Below, piece after piece: positions 22,574 to 33,591 of a stretch of DNA of 64,000 bases. Each line of letters opens with the position of its first letter. Position 1 is the first letter of the stretch. This DNA is from Cantharellus purpuraceus (Eukaryota; Basidiomycota; Agaricomycetes; Cantharellales; Hydnaceae): positions 806,001 through 870,000 of the forward strand of contig JALBUN010000048.1 in the NCBI GenBank assembly GCA_025174535.1, in the 5' to 3' direction. The position numbers and the translations under genes were made by a program. Under the pieces are notes generated by a model that saw only the letters and a list, made by a program, of their open reading frames with translations, ran no database searches and was not told the origin of the DNA.

Positions 22574-23208
22574 ATGGAAATTTTACCCCGCATCCAGTGG
22601 ATATCAGCTTGGTCAGAGACTTCTGGGGCTGGTCTACTTGTATTCGCTTATTGCAGGCAGCAGAAAGTCGGAACTTTTGTTTCTATTTCTACTCCGACTC
22701 GTATACATCAAAGGGGAATTAAACATAAAGCTTTTCCAGCTACTAATCGTTGTAACGAGACGATGGGGAATTCTCACGAAGGAGCACCTGATAGCACATC
22801 GCTTATCTTGTCTGTATTTACTTTTATAAGTTTTTTGAAGGAGGAACCTGTAATTACAGTCCTGGTCAAGACAGTGAGTGGTTGACCCACGAGACGTGAT
22901 GAAAGGTCTGGTAGATATTGGATATCCGGAATCTGAGTCCCCAGACGAGCCTAGAGTCAGAAAAAATAAGGGTGATTGCTGGCATCGCTCTTCATACGTT
23001 ATCGACTAGGTCTGCAATTGGAGCGGCCACCAGAAACAAAAAAACATGAGACGTCACAACATCTCGATGGGTTTGATAGTTGAATTTTCTGGTCTATATC
23101 ATGCGCAGATGACTGGATGTGAGGACTGTATTGTATAACAACACCACTGCCTTGAATTCCCGGAACAATGGCACGTTGTTCTAGTAGAGTATGTCTGTAC
23201 GTGAAAGC
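22574..23208. other. Intergenic, 635 bp
   Basis: Upstream of the UbiA gene and downstream of the UCH gene, both minus strand. Overlapping plus-strand frames near 22534-22885 are antisense or leader shadows without motif. Confidence 0.5.
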
Positions 23209-24283
23209 TTACGCATCCGGTGGTGCCAGAGCTATCAAACTAAAATGCATGCTGCTTGAAACGTCGATGTAATTGCTCCGGATAATTTTGACAACATCCT
23301 ACGAGCGCAGTGAGCCGTCAAAAGCAATGCAAGGATGGAAAGGATTATGCAGAGAAGGCATACTGTTAGCAAGTCATTACATGGCCCTCTATCGACCGGA
23401 CCAGCCCTACGGCCATCAAGCTCAAGGAGATGTAGCTTCTTGTTAACAGGACTAGGGGCTTGCACAAATGCGCAAAAGTGAAGTTCCGTATCAAGGTTTG
23501 TCGGAACCTCGGATTGACCTGAGTTTGCAGCAGAGGCGTGAATAGAAGAGAAGAGCTCCGTCTTTTCGAGTAGTTCAGCGCGCTCCAGAGGTGTTCGGGA
23601 GATTGCTTGCTCAATGAACTTTGCGAGGGGCGATTCTGGAACAATAGTGATGTCGGACTGGTAGGCATGAATCAGGACACAAAAAATGGCGAGATTGTAT
23701 GGAGGCAAACGTTGGCCAAAGCATGCAAAAGCCCGATGGTCCCGCACGCATTTGAAATCTGCGATTGGGCTCACTGAGCGAACTGTGGCACGAGCAGAAG
23801 AGATCGCCACACCGTCTGCTTGATGAACAATACTGAAGGATCCACATCTGGCTGGCCACTAGATTCGATTATGGAGTCCTCTCGCCGCCGCGTCGCCTCA
23901 CTAACTGTGGAGATAGGGAACAAGAATACGACTGCTTTGACCGGTTTGGGAACAAATGCGAGCATCTTAAAACAACGGAGTGGGAACAAAACCGAGATGC
24001 AGCATGTCGGGTAATCATTCGTAAGTAGAACAAATTCTCTCATGCTATATAACACACCTCGGAATCCAGGCCATATACGTCATGGAAAGTGGCCGAGGAG
24101 CTTACAAGACCTGCATGTGTTGACCACTAGGGAAAATCAGAGCATAATTCTGGATTTCATGAGACATTACCAACAGACGAGAGTACCTAGAGGCCTTTCA
24201 ATGTCCATCATCGTTGATTCACTAACAAGGCTTACATCTGGATTGGCTTCGAGAGGTATCCAACGAGATGGTGCCTCTGACAT
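23209..24283 (-). CDS. YUH1: Ubiquitin carboxyl-terminal hydrolase (UCH-L3/Yuh1 type)
   Basis: Cysteine protease of peptidase family C12 that removes small adducts from the ubiquitin or NEDD8 C-terminus. The start at 24283 gives MSEAPSRWIPLEANPD, and the end is HFSLIALAPPDA at 23209. Between them lie WSTHAGLVSSSATFHDVYGL, MLAFVPKPVKAVVFLFPIS and IKQTISNACGTIGLLHALAN, which holds the catalytic Cys and the oxyanion Gln of the Q..NACGT motif. Next is IVPESPLAKFIEQA, then LHFCAFVQAP, with the catalytic His, and LLELDGRRAGPVDRG, with the catalytic Asp. All active-site residues are therefore present. The gene is cut by about six introns, three of them between the start and the Cys exon. A probable 12-nt micro-exon sits at 24175-24186. 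About 250 residues. Confidence 0.93.
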
Positions 24284-25250
24284 GATTGTATTATAGAAGA
24301 TTGAATGTTTGTATTGGGCACCAGGATATATTGTACGTGACTGTTACACGTTCCGGTCCTGAAGCGGCCATGTAATCTCATCTCCGACCAAACTGTGAGA
24401 CAAGGGACAAACATAAGTAGGCAGGGGTAGATACATATGTACGTTAGAGATTGTTGTAAATACGTTTGTATAAATGTGTCTTGAGAGAGCCTAAGTCGAA
24501 TAGAAGTTGAGTTGAATCAGGAGAGATGATAGGAGATACAGCTATGAGGGGGGTGGGTGTATGCGCAATCGAAAAATTCTGTAGGCGTCGTACGACCGTG
24601 CGGGCGAATCGAATGGGTAGATGTGATTGATTTGAAGTGGATATGATTGAGATAAAGAGAATAGATGAAGAACACAGGCAGTTATGATGAGAACAGCGAA
24701 GTTCGCTTCCTGAGATAGACAACTTATCAAACAAGGTTGGAGAGTAAAAGCTCTAGTCCATTTTTTAACTAGTTGGCTCTTTTTATACAAAATATATGTA
24801 TCTGGAGTCCGTGATAAACATAGGGATGAAGGGGAAATGGATGAGCATAAAAACGAAGCAGGGGTGTAGTTCTAACTACATAGTCCTTGGGGGTTTGAAT
24901 AAAAAAAGAAATGGAGATGACCTTCGTGCATTCGCCCCTCAGCCCCTAAGTCCTATCCCCTCTCCCCTCACCTCCTTGTCTGACCATCTATCCTAGCCCT
25001 AGCCCCTCAACTTATCTCATAATTCATGTTCACCTCCTGGGCCTCCTGTATGCCCTTATCTTTCCCATGTGTCCTCCCTAGGTCCCACCTCTTGATAATA
25101 ACAGAGATATCTTGACCTCGAATAGATACTTGGTCGCAACTGGTCTATTACGTTATGCTAAGCAGCTTCGAAGTCCGACACTATCGTTCTGCAGCGTAGT
25201 GGCGCCAAAACTCGTGAAGCGCCACCGCACGCTGCTGAAAGCTACCCAAG
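24284..25250. promoter_or_regulatory. Divergent promoter region UCH / RPF1
   Basis: Nearly 970 bp between divergent start codons. Open frames at 24444-24996 are of biased composition and overlap each other. I take them as chance. CCCCTC-rich segments occur at 24930-25010. No specific operator could be named. Confidence 0.5.
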
Positions 25251-26747
25251 ATGGGGCGGTCCTCGAAAATTCAGAATAAAATGAAGTGCGTCTCGGTTTG
25301 CTTGGGGTGGAAGAGTATTGACGTCTAGTTATATCCTGAAAGACGTGAAGATGTATATCATGCATCGAAAAAGCGACGCACGCAAGAAAAGCTAAAAAGC
25401 CGGCTAGAGCGAGTCGAACAAGAAAAGAAGGATCCTGCTAAGAAAAAGGTGTTGGCTGCCATCTTAGTGACCAATCCTCACTTGTTTATCCTCGCGTTGC
25501 AAAGAAACGTTTAGCAGAAAACATACCTCGAACGTTAGACAATACCCGAGAATTTGACCCCTCAACGTTGACGACAAATCCTGCAGCATCCACTAGCGCA
25601 ACCGCCCCTGGCGACCCTTCATCCTCTACTGCACCACAGCCTGACTTGGAGGCCTTATTTGATGTCTCCACTGACCCTTTCGCATCCTACTTCTCATCGT
25701 CCACCGATGCATCACCGACGCCCAAGGTTCTCATAACGACGTCTCAAAAGGCAACAAGAGCTTCCTACGAGTTTTGCGAGGAAATTGTTGATGTTTTCCC
25801 GGGTGCCGAATTCGTACGACGGAAGAAAGGCCAGGGCTTTGAGATTGGAAAGATTGCTGGATGGGCCGCCAAACGGAACTATGGGAGCTTGATAGTGGTG
25901 AATGAGGATCGAAAAAAACCAAGTAAGTAGATTTCTTTTATCTGTCCTCTACTTCTGAGGTTCGCTGTTTAAGATGCCATAACGATTGTACACCTCCCTG
26001 CGGGTCCCACGGCGTATTTCAAATTAACCTCGATACAATTGACGAAAGAGATCTATGTTTGTTTCTTTGTGCGATGCGTTGGTCATTTTTTGATTTTCTG
26101 GCTAGGGACATGCACGTGCTACCCCACATGCTCCTGAATTGGTTCTTAATAACTTTGTCACTCGCCTGGGTCATGCTGTGGGTCGAATGTTTCAAACTTT
26201 ATTCCCGCCTTTTCCAGAGTTTCAAGGACGGTAGGTCTCCAATGTTTTCGACCAACCTTCTCGACAGACGGATTGATTTCACCGCTACATCAGACAAGTC
26301 GTGACCTTGCATAATCAACGCGATTTTCTATTCTTTCGAAGGCACCGTTACGCATTCCGTAGTACTGAAAAGGCTGCGCTTCAGGAGATCGGCCCAAGGT
26401 TCACCTTGAAATTACGATGGCTCAAGAAGGGGCTGCCGAGTGTGGGTGGCGCATTCGGATTCGGTGAACACCCGCCGGCGTTGGAAGTTGATGTTGGCAG
26501 TGGGGATCACAAGGGAGAGGATGCTGAAGTAGAGAAGGACGACACGCAGGATGGGGAGGAGAAAGCTGCAGCCACGTCAGACGAGGTCGCAGCCGTGCCA
26601 AACCACAAAGTGGATCCGCCGAAGGGAGGTCTGGACGAGTATGAGTGGATATGGAAGGTGTGTCACACGGATTGAATTGTTTTGCACACGACTCATTTTT
26701 ATTGGTAGCCGGAGCTGGAGACGTCAAGGCGGACGTTCTTTTTGTGA
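25251..26747 (+). CDS. RPF1: Ribosome production factor 1, Brix domain
   Basis: Nucleolar Brix-family protein needed for 27S pre-rRNA processing and 60S assembly. The short first exon [12 protein letters not shown] joins [20 protein letters not shown] and, over a second intron, [20 protein letters not shown]. The Brix domain begins [19 protein letters not shown], continues [20 protein letters not shown], and includes [19 protein letters not shown] and the [12 protein letters not shown] block near 26170-26210. The characteristic [20 protein letters not shown] follows, then [17 protein letters not shown]. After an acidic insert the protein ends [16 protein letters not shown], the typical RPF1 tail. 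The stop is at 26745-26747. At least six introns are read. About 390 residues, near the family norm. Confidence 0.94.
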
Positions 26748-27703
26748 TTAGCTAGTGAGTTTGGGTGCTATTTCCCTAGTGTTTTGAAGGTCGAAGAAGT
26801 TTGAGAAGTCAACTGCGCATTTATTAGCGATGTCAGAATGCCTGTCCGAGGTCTGGAATGAAAGGGTGATGGTAGACCCGTAACCAGGGCTGTCCACACG
26901 TTAGCAAGCTTCTTGTAACGTGACCATCATCTACAATAACTCGTCGTCCCATATCAACGACTTCATGTTTTCAACGACGTGAATTGTTACGAGGTTTACC
27001 ACACTCTTGTGACAGGGATGTACCGATGTGGAAGTCACACTACAGCCGGATAAGAGCCCCATCGAGAGCTGGTAGACACTACTTATTGAGTTTATTCTGT
27101 GAGTGCTTTGTGCTTCTCGCCGTCGCGCCCGTCCTGCGCACATTTGGAACTTAGGGCCTCCAAGGCTTGTTCTGGTCAATGGCTCCCAGGCCTCCCTGGT
27201 GGCCGTGCCAGGACGGCAGATTTGAAAAGGGGTTGATTGGCAGTTGGAGTGGTGGCAAGGGCGTGCCATCGATATATCTTAATGTTGCCACGGCTCCGCC
27301 AGCTGTCGGACCGACAAATGAGGGATAGATATTATAGTGTACATTTTTATTATTGTTAATGAAATCTCTCTCGAGATAATAAGGCTGCCTGCCTATATCC
27401 GGCTGAATCTTTATGTTGCTCTGACCACAGGCTTGAAAATAAAGAGTTGACGCTCACTCATTTGTTACGCGAGATCAGGATCGCGACAGTTAAATACGTC
27501 GTGCGCTCATACACGTGGACACCCTCATTTATAACTTATCATCGCGTCCAACTCGCGCGGTTTGTTGCGAACCAGTGCGCTCGCAGGACGAGTCTGAATC
27601 TGCCTACTTGCAAGTGCTCGCAGTTGTCAAGGTTCGTCGGTCTCTGCACATCTTGTTTCTTCTCTCATCTTCTGCCACATCAAGTGAAGACTCTCCGTTG
27701 TGT
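26748..27703. other. Intergenic, about 950 bp
   Basis: RPF1 3' side and promoter/leader of the large disordered protein. The plus-strand frame of the next gene stays open upstream to 27515, but the best ATG is 27704. Nothing else is supported. Confidence 0.5.
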
Positions 27704-30700
27704 ATGGCGTTCTTCTCGAACAGCCATACGCACGACTCGCAGTTGCGGAGAAAACGCTCTACATCGACCACTAGGGACCGCCCATCTCGTCAGTCCACAG
27801 GTGACAGCTCTCCCGGAGAGGCCTATTTGCAGAGGCGTTCTCCCGGCCTTTCCGCCTCGCCCTCATCCTCCTCCATTGCTCCGGAATCCCATGAGCCTGC
27901 ACCGCCGTTACCTACCCCACTCACTGCAGGGCCAACCTCCCGCTCACGGGTCGCCGTGCCCTCCGGCACATCCGAGATATCTCCTGACTATGATCAGTCG
28001 ACTACTCCCATTCCTTTCATTAAACCCTCTAAGCGTTCCTCACCACCACAATCATTCAGCCTTACCATTGACGTCCGGAGCGCCAACTCGGCCAACCTGG
28101 GACCTTCATCGAATGCAGCAGTCATGCCTCTGAACAAGACATCCCCCACAATGACTAGCAGAGGGGCCGCTTCCCCGTCATTGGCGTCACGTCCTGTTTC
28201 CGACCCCAGCTCCACGAACAACAAACCTGTACGACCAGTGGATCCTCCGCTTGACTCTCACCCTGCGTCGACTGACCACACCTGTGGACTTGTCTCCCCT
28301 TGTATTCCACCTGTCGAGCGACATCGACCCACTTCCCCACAGCCAACTGCCTCAATGCCCCCTTCGAAACACTCTCCAACCCGCAAGCGCAATTCTGAAA
28401 CGGGAGCAGTCGCTCTTCCTACACCAGTATCTCCTCCAGGACGAAGGAGAGCAAAGCCAGAATCAATACCTATCCCCCTACCATCTCCCTCAGGACTACC
28501 TCGTTCCCGTTCTCAATCTGCCACTAATTCTCCTAATGCTCACACTCCCGGGTCACATCCTGGATCAACAAAATCATCCATCAAACGTGTTCCCGTCCCG
28601 ATGATTGACCAGGATCTTACAGGTGCAGCCCCTGGCACTAGGTCTGCGAGCGCGAGTGGTAAGTCGACACCGACTCACGAACTAGTGACCAGTAAGCAGC
28701 CGGCACCGCGGACGCGTAACGTCCTGCGAAAGCGCAGCATTACAGGTACCAACCGACGCCATGAGGCTGGATCTGCTCCAACGTCAGACAGCGAGAAGAA
28801 GACTAAATCACATCGTCCACATGCAGAGAACGTCATGTTCTCATCTCGTCGTGATAGCAGTGGCCCACTCCTCGACGTTTCGCAGCCACTGCCGGTGACA
28901 ATTGTGCCCGATCTGACGCCTGCCAAAGAAATTCTTGTCGCATATAAAAGGTCTCACCGTGATAGCTTCTCACAAGACAAGTCGTTGCACAGCTCAGGGA
29001 GGGTGGTAGCTATTGGGTCGGAGGAGGACCACAGCGCAGGCTCTCTTAGGAGCCCCTGGTCGTCCAGTTGGAAGAACGGACGGAAAGATGAAAGGAGCGC
29101 CGATGAACGGGATGCAGGTGAGAAGGAGACTGGAACAAGAGGCCTTAGGAGGAAGTTTTCCGGCAAATGGGGTAGCAGAGAACCCAGCAGACGACATGAA
29201 GGCAAGAGGAGTGTATCAGAAAACACTCCCGAAGTCTCTGAGAGACAAGCCCAGGATATCAAGGCAAAGAGGTCTGCGACTTTACCAGTTGATCTGCGTG
29301 TCAATGCGTCGCCCACGAGCGGCAAGTCCCCTGGGCGGGAGAGTCAACATGACGCCGTGGAAGGGCGCGTGTGGGAGGAAAATGTTGGAGACTGGGTTGG
29401 GAAATATATACGTGGCACTGAGATAGAGGAGAAGGAGGTTTCAAACTCTCGTCGACTATGGAGACTTGTCAAGCGGCTTAGCAGCGGAAGTCTTCGGGAA
29501 AAGATCATTCCCCCAGTGGAGGTACCCCCGCCAGTGCCACCGCTCCCCAAGGAGCTTACTCCTCCAAGACAGCGAGATACAGGTCCTGGTGATGCAGACG
29601 GCCTCCAGGGAGGTGAGATGCCGATCCAACATAGTGTAGTGCCAGAGACATCCGGAGGGATTATGCGCTTCATATCCAGCGCACCCTCACTCTCCATTCC
29701 TCGTTCAAACACTGTGTCTGGGCTCGGTACCAGGCAGCCGAGTGCTCACCGTCGGTCTGAGGCAGACTCTGGCGTAAATCCGCTCATTCCTGTGGCATCA
29801 CGGACGAATACGCTTCATCGGTCAGTTACTACAGGCACAACGCCTCAAATGCGACGTAGCGCGACGACTCGGTCATCTTCACCTTCTTCAGAGACAACCA
29901 AGTTCTTCTCGCGCTCAAGGACTTCATCTTCATCGTCTTACGGCGATGCCTCTGTACCTCCCATGCCTAGCGTGCCTCCTACCCATATAGGCAAGCATGC
30001 TATCTCCCCTCGCGAACATCAGAACGATCACACCGAGAACGGCGAAGACAAGGCTAGAGTAGAACGCCTGCCCTCCTGGAGGAATCCGTCAACTTCCGTG
30101 TCCGCCTTTCGTGAATCGCCAATGATTCCTTTCTTTGAAGCGCGGAATACGATTAATAAATTCTTACCTTACAAAGGAAGGCGTGCCACAGTCTCATCGT
30201 CCCCTACGACGCACTTTCCTGACTATGAGCCAATCGAACCACGCGTGGAGCAGGCGGGAGGCACCCAACCACCACCAATTCCTCATAAGAATCCCCGTCG
30301 GCCTGGTCACCACAGCGTCTCAATTCCAGCCCTTCCACTTTCAGTACAGCAACATGCCATGCCAAATGTCATACCCATCCAAGACTTGTCGGAATCTGAA
30401 GCTATGGACGAGGATGCCACTCGTCCCAAGCAACGACCCGACTCTAGGCAAACGCCCGCCGTTGCAAAGGTGAGGCCACGATCTATTTCGGACGGGGCCA
30501 TCATTCTAGAACCCGAACGACATGCAAGCCTGGCAAAATCAACATTAACATTCAGAGAAATGACGACGACGCAACGACAGCTCACAGAACAAGAGAAGAA
30601 CGCCAAGTGGGAGGACTTGTTGGAGCGCAGTGATAAAGCTGGAGGGACGCTGCATGTGGGGTCGCCAATCACGGGCGGCCTTGGACTGTGGAGTGACCGA

Positions 30701-30745
30701 TCCTCCGTGGCCCTTTCCGAGACTTCCGAAACGCCTCCCGACTGA
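27704..30745 (+). CDS. Large Ser/Pro-rich disordered protein, function unknown
   Basis: Intron-free frame of 1013 residues from MAFFSNSHTHDSQLRRKRST. Almost the whole chain is low-complexity, rich in Ser, Pro, Thr and Arg, with many SP/TP sites and RRxS-type basophilic sites, so heavy phosphorylation is likely (inference). One more ordered segment is visible at about residues 552-610 (VWEENVGDWVGKYIRG, then SNSRRLWRLVKRLSSGSLRE), followed by a Pro-run (EVPPPVPPLPKEL) that could bind SH3 domains. A second short helical segment (TFREMTTTQRQLTEQEKNAK) lies near the C-terminus. No catalytic domain is recognisable. The frame is open for a further 189 bp upstream with an ATG at 27515. I prefer the start after the leader because the upstream part is Cys- and hydrophobic-rich and unlike the rest. 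Confidence 0.8.
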   Translation: MAFFSNSHTHDSQLRRKRSTSTTRDRPSRQSTGDSSPGEAYLQRRSPGLSASPSSSSIAPESHEPAPPLPTPLTAGPTSRSRVAVPSGTSEISPDYDQSTTPIPFIKPSKRSSPPQSFSLTIDVRSANSANLGPSSNAAVMPLNKTSPTMTSRGAASPSLASRPVSDPSSTNNKPVRPVDPPLDSHPASTDHTCGLVSPCIPPVERHRPTSPQPTASMPPSKHSPTRKRNSETGAVALPTPVSPPGRRRAKPESIPIPLPSPSGLPRSRSQSATNSPNAHTPGSHPGSTKSSIKRVPVPMIDQDLTGAAPGTRSASASGKSTPTHELVTSKQPAPRTRNVLRKRSITGTNRRHEAGSAPTSDSEKKTKSHRPHAENVMFSSRRDSSGPLLDVSQPLPVTIVPDLTPAKEILVAYKRSHRDSFSQDKSLHSSGRVVAIGSEEDHSAGSLRSPWSSSWKNGRKDERSADERDAGEKETGTRGLRRKFSGKWGSREPSRRHEGKRSVSENTPEVSERQAQDIKAKRSATLPVDLRVNASPTSGKSPGRESQHDAVEGRVWEENVGDWVGKYIRGTEIEEKEVSNSRRLWRLVKRLSSGSLREKIIPPVEVPPPVPPLPKELTPPRQRDTGPGDADGLQGGEMPIQHSVVPETSGGIMRFISSAPSLSIPRSNTVSGLGTRQPSAHRRSEADSGVNPLIPVASRTNTLHRSVTTGTTPQMRRSATTRSSSPSSETTKFFSRSRTSSSSSYGDASVPPMPSVPPTHIGKHAISPREHQNDHTENGEDKARVERLPSWRNPSTSVSAFRESPMIPFFEARNTINKFLPYKGRRATVSSSPTTHFPDYEPIEPRVEQAGGTQPPPIPHKNPRRPGHHSVSIPALPLSVQQHAMPNVIPIQDLSESEAMDEDATRPKQRPDSRQTPAVAKVRPRSISDGAIILEPERHASLAKSTLTFREMTTTQRQLTEQEKNAKWEDLLERSDKAGGTLHVGSPITGGLGLWSDRSSVALSETSETPPD

Positions 30746-31156
30746 TTTCTACTTTGCAATACCGTGACGGCAAACCCAATCATTGATACCCCCCTGCATG
30801 AACGCCCCAATCGTTTCTCCATAATATCTGCACACTGTAGCTAAGACGTCACTGACTCTCGCGCATATTTTATTTGTCCCAAGCTCGACGTCGATACCAC
30901 GCAATGAAATAAAAGATATATACACGAGATACTACCCCGGGGCTGGAAATCAAATCTAATTAGTCCTCGACACGTTGCTACTGAGCAAGTGACACCATGG
31001 ATGAATGAATTCGAGTCACGTGGATTACTGCTTATTGTAGCGGTATGCTGAATTACTACCTAGTGCTTACCTTATGTGGAGGTGTACAACGAGAAGGGAT
31101 GCCACGTGCACACAAGCGCACACAATCTGGACGCGCATTCACGCGCACGCCGCACG
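30746..31156. other. Intergenic, 411 bp
   Basis: 3' UTR of the disordered protein and promoter of the thymidylate kinase gene. An AT-rich stretch lies near 30900-30970. No feature can be named. Confidence 0.45.
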
Positions 31157-31975
31157 ATGTCGCGTCGCGGAGCATTCATCGTCGTCGAGGGCTTGGACAG
31201 GTCAGGGAAGACGACACAAACATCCCTTCTCAGCAAACGTCTGGAAATGGAGGGGACACGACGCGTGAAGCTTATTAAATTTCCAGGTCAACATCCCGCG
31301 GTTCACGGAGTGCTTGATGCTGATGGGGTGCACCTGCTCACCAGATCGCACGACGCCGATTGGCAAGATGATAGACAGCTACCTGCGCTCCCAGGCTGAA
31401 CTGGATGATCACGCAATACATCTGTTGTTCTCTGCCAACCGCTGGGAAGTCGCGTACGCATGCACCACCACTTTGAGCCTTCAATGTTGTCTTCATTTAG
31501 CTCATGCAGGACGTCAATAGAAGGCCTCTTGCGTGAAGGAACCACCGTTATTTGCGACCGATATGCCTTCTCAGGAATTGCATTTACACACGCAAAATCA
31601 CTGTTGACATCTACCTCACCCGGGGTTCACGATAGACTAAGCTATGAATGGTGTCGCACTCCAGACGCAGGCTTGCCAGCACCGGATTTGACCCTATTCC
31701 TGGACATCAGTCCTGGAACAGCCCGGCTACGAGATGGCTACGGCGGCGAGCGGTATGAAAAAGGAGAGCTCCAGCTACGAGTGCGAGAGGTGTTTGGCAG
31801 GATTGAGGAAGATGTGCGACACTCAGGTGGGCGTTGGATCACTATTGATGCAGGAATGGACAAAGACTCGGTCCGGAACGTGATTTGGGACCATGTCAAG
31901 GAATTGGCAGATGGTCTCCACGAAGGTCAAATAAGTAGATTGTGGCTTGAAAGCTCAAGTCCTAATAAAGAATAA
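31157..31975 (+). CDS. CDC8: Thymidylate kinase
   Basis: Phosphorylates dTMP to dTDP with ATP, an essential step of dTTP supply. The start MSRRGAFIVVEGLDRSGKTT at 31157 carries the P-loop GLDRSGKT. The first intron (GTCAAC..ACCAG) falls after KFP and the chain resumes DRTTPIGKMIDSYLRS. A second intron (GTACGC..ATGCAG) follows SANRWEV. Then come TSIEGLLREGTTVICDRYAF with the DRY motif, and PDAGLPAPDLTLFLDISPG. The lid region is RDGYGGERYEKGELQLRVR. About 235 residues, normal for fungal TMP kinases. An ATG in the same frame at 31076 would add 27 residues (HSRARR), but the consensus N-terminus supports 31157. Stop at 31973-31975. Confidence 0.94.
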
Positions 31976-32248
31976 CAGATGAGTGGATACACGTTGTATG
32001 TAGTAGTTGTAAGACAAGGGAGAAATGCACAATGGCTAAAAAAAGAGGGAGACTGGCAATGCAATGCATGCTCCAATAATGAAAGGACAACCTAACAAAT
32101 CCACCAAGGATACATTGGCAAAACCAAGACATCCAACGAACCGATAAGAGGGTGTGTGGTGTCCATGCCCCGAAACGTGAAGAGGATATGAAAGAAAACC
32201 ACCGTGTACAACATATATCCTAAGTAGCCGGTGGGTCTAGTCCAGTCG

Positions 32249-33456
32249 TCAACTGGATAGCCTAGAAACAACGACTGCAAAAGCAATCAAAGCGCCCCAT
32301 CTCCATTTCTCCCATATCATCGTCCGCCATCCTGCCGCCCATGTGCCCAGGACGCCGCGACCATTCGCACCAGCGGCCAGAGGTTTGGGCAGAGAGGGGT
32401 CGCCATTTAGGTTTGTGGGAAGGGGGGCTTGGGCTGGAGTAGGTATCATGAATGTCGACGTTAATCGAGGACCAGGCGTCACGGTCCCACTAACGTTGAC
32501 CGATGGAGAAGTGACAGAGCCATCATCAGGTTTCCCACGCTCCCTTTCCCCCATATTGGGTAAATTCTTCATGCTGGGTGCACAATGCTGGCGGTGAAAG
32601 AAAGTGTAAGTAACCCACAAAAAAAAGAAAACACTTGATTGCAATTACATACTTCTGGAAATGCATCTTTGAACCGCTTTTGTGAAATGTTCCAGGAATG
32701 ACTTTTTGCAGCCAAGATACGCTTATCGTTGAGACCACTCGAAAGACCACCCGTTGTCATTTCGTCCGAAAGCATAAAAGAAAGTAAACCCGTCAATCTG
32801 TTAAAAACAGTATACTGTCAAGAGATCCTTCAAACAGGAGTTTGCCTGCGCACATTGTAGCTACGCTCCAAGCCGGATTCCACTAGCAAGCTTCGATGTC
32901 AGTGACAAAAATAACGGACGAGAGACATCACACACGCTTCCGGGATGGAAGTCAGACATAGAAAAACATATCCTCTTGTCGGTCTGAAATCGACCAGATG
33001 GTGTCAACATCTGACGGCAAACGTATAGCATAAGCCTAGGGCTGATGCCTCTATGATAACCCCAACCTTGATCCCAGGTGGCTTGAATGGATATTCCGGA
33101 GGAAACAGTAGGACGCCATGATATTCCCCGCCTGCATATGGCGAATCTGGTGGTCCGCGCTAGACAGCATTGTATATATGGCCATTCAAATCTCGTCAAA
33201 GAACCAATCACTCACTATGATATAATTCCCTATATCAGATTCCAATTAGATTGCCCACAGAAATCGATGGGAGAAGGAAAGCTTACAAGTCAGAATATTC
33301 TTCTCGTCTGGCACTGCCCATACAAATGGAGGAGGCTCCTTCTGCATTGAAGTATATTCTTTACCTAGCTGCACGCAGATGACATTGGCATGCGAATAAG
33401 ACACAGGTCATTAAGACAGCACGACGCACTCGTTTCGCAGCCGCCTTTGTAGTCAT
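32249..33456 (-). CDS. UBC6: Tail-anchored ubiquitin-conjugating enzyme E2 (Ubc6/UBE2J)
   Basis: ER membrane E2 that works with Doa10-type ligases in ER-associated degradation. Exons read in order: MTTKAAAKR, then [20 protein letters not shown] and DEKNILT, a 14-nt exon giving WNYII (33229-33216), [20 protein letters not shown] and [11 protein letters not shown], then [20 protein letters not shown], which holds the catalytic Cys (ICFS), and [30 protein letters not shown] leads to a helix ending KDAFPE. The last exon is a Pro-rich linker ending in a hydrophobic anchor [18 protein letters not shown] at the very C-terminus. The Ubc6-type TPSGRF replaces the common HPN motif. The tail anchor and catalytic Cys are both present. 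At least six introns. Confidence 0.94.
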
Positions 33457-33591
33457 GGTCAGAGATGAGGAGAACAACTGACTTCACTCGGGTTTCACCG
33501 AACGAGCGCTAATCTATATGGGGTAACTCCAATGATAGTCAAGATTGAGGCCTATGCTATAATAGTTTACAATAAACATTACAATAATCGC

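Noticed and set aside
24444..24996. Open frames in the UCH/RPF1 divergent region
   Set aside because: Biased composition and mutual overlap on opposite strands. The start codons of both flanking genes are well fixed elsewhere.
30307..30822. 171-codon minus-strand frame over the end of the disordered protein
   Set aside because: Antisense shadow of a long low-complexity coding region. Composition is explained by the sense codons.
32092..32286. Minus-strand frame with hydrophobic, Trp/Tyr-rich composition downstream of UBC6
   Set aside because: UBC6 already ends with its tail anchor at 32249. The extra frame overlaps it in another phase and lies in the 3' UTR.
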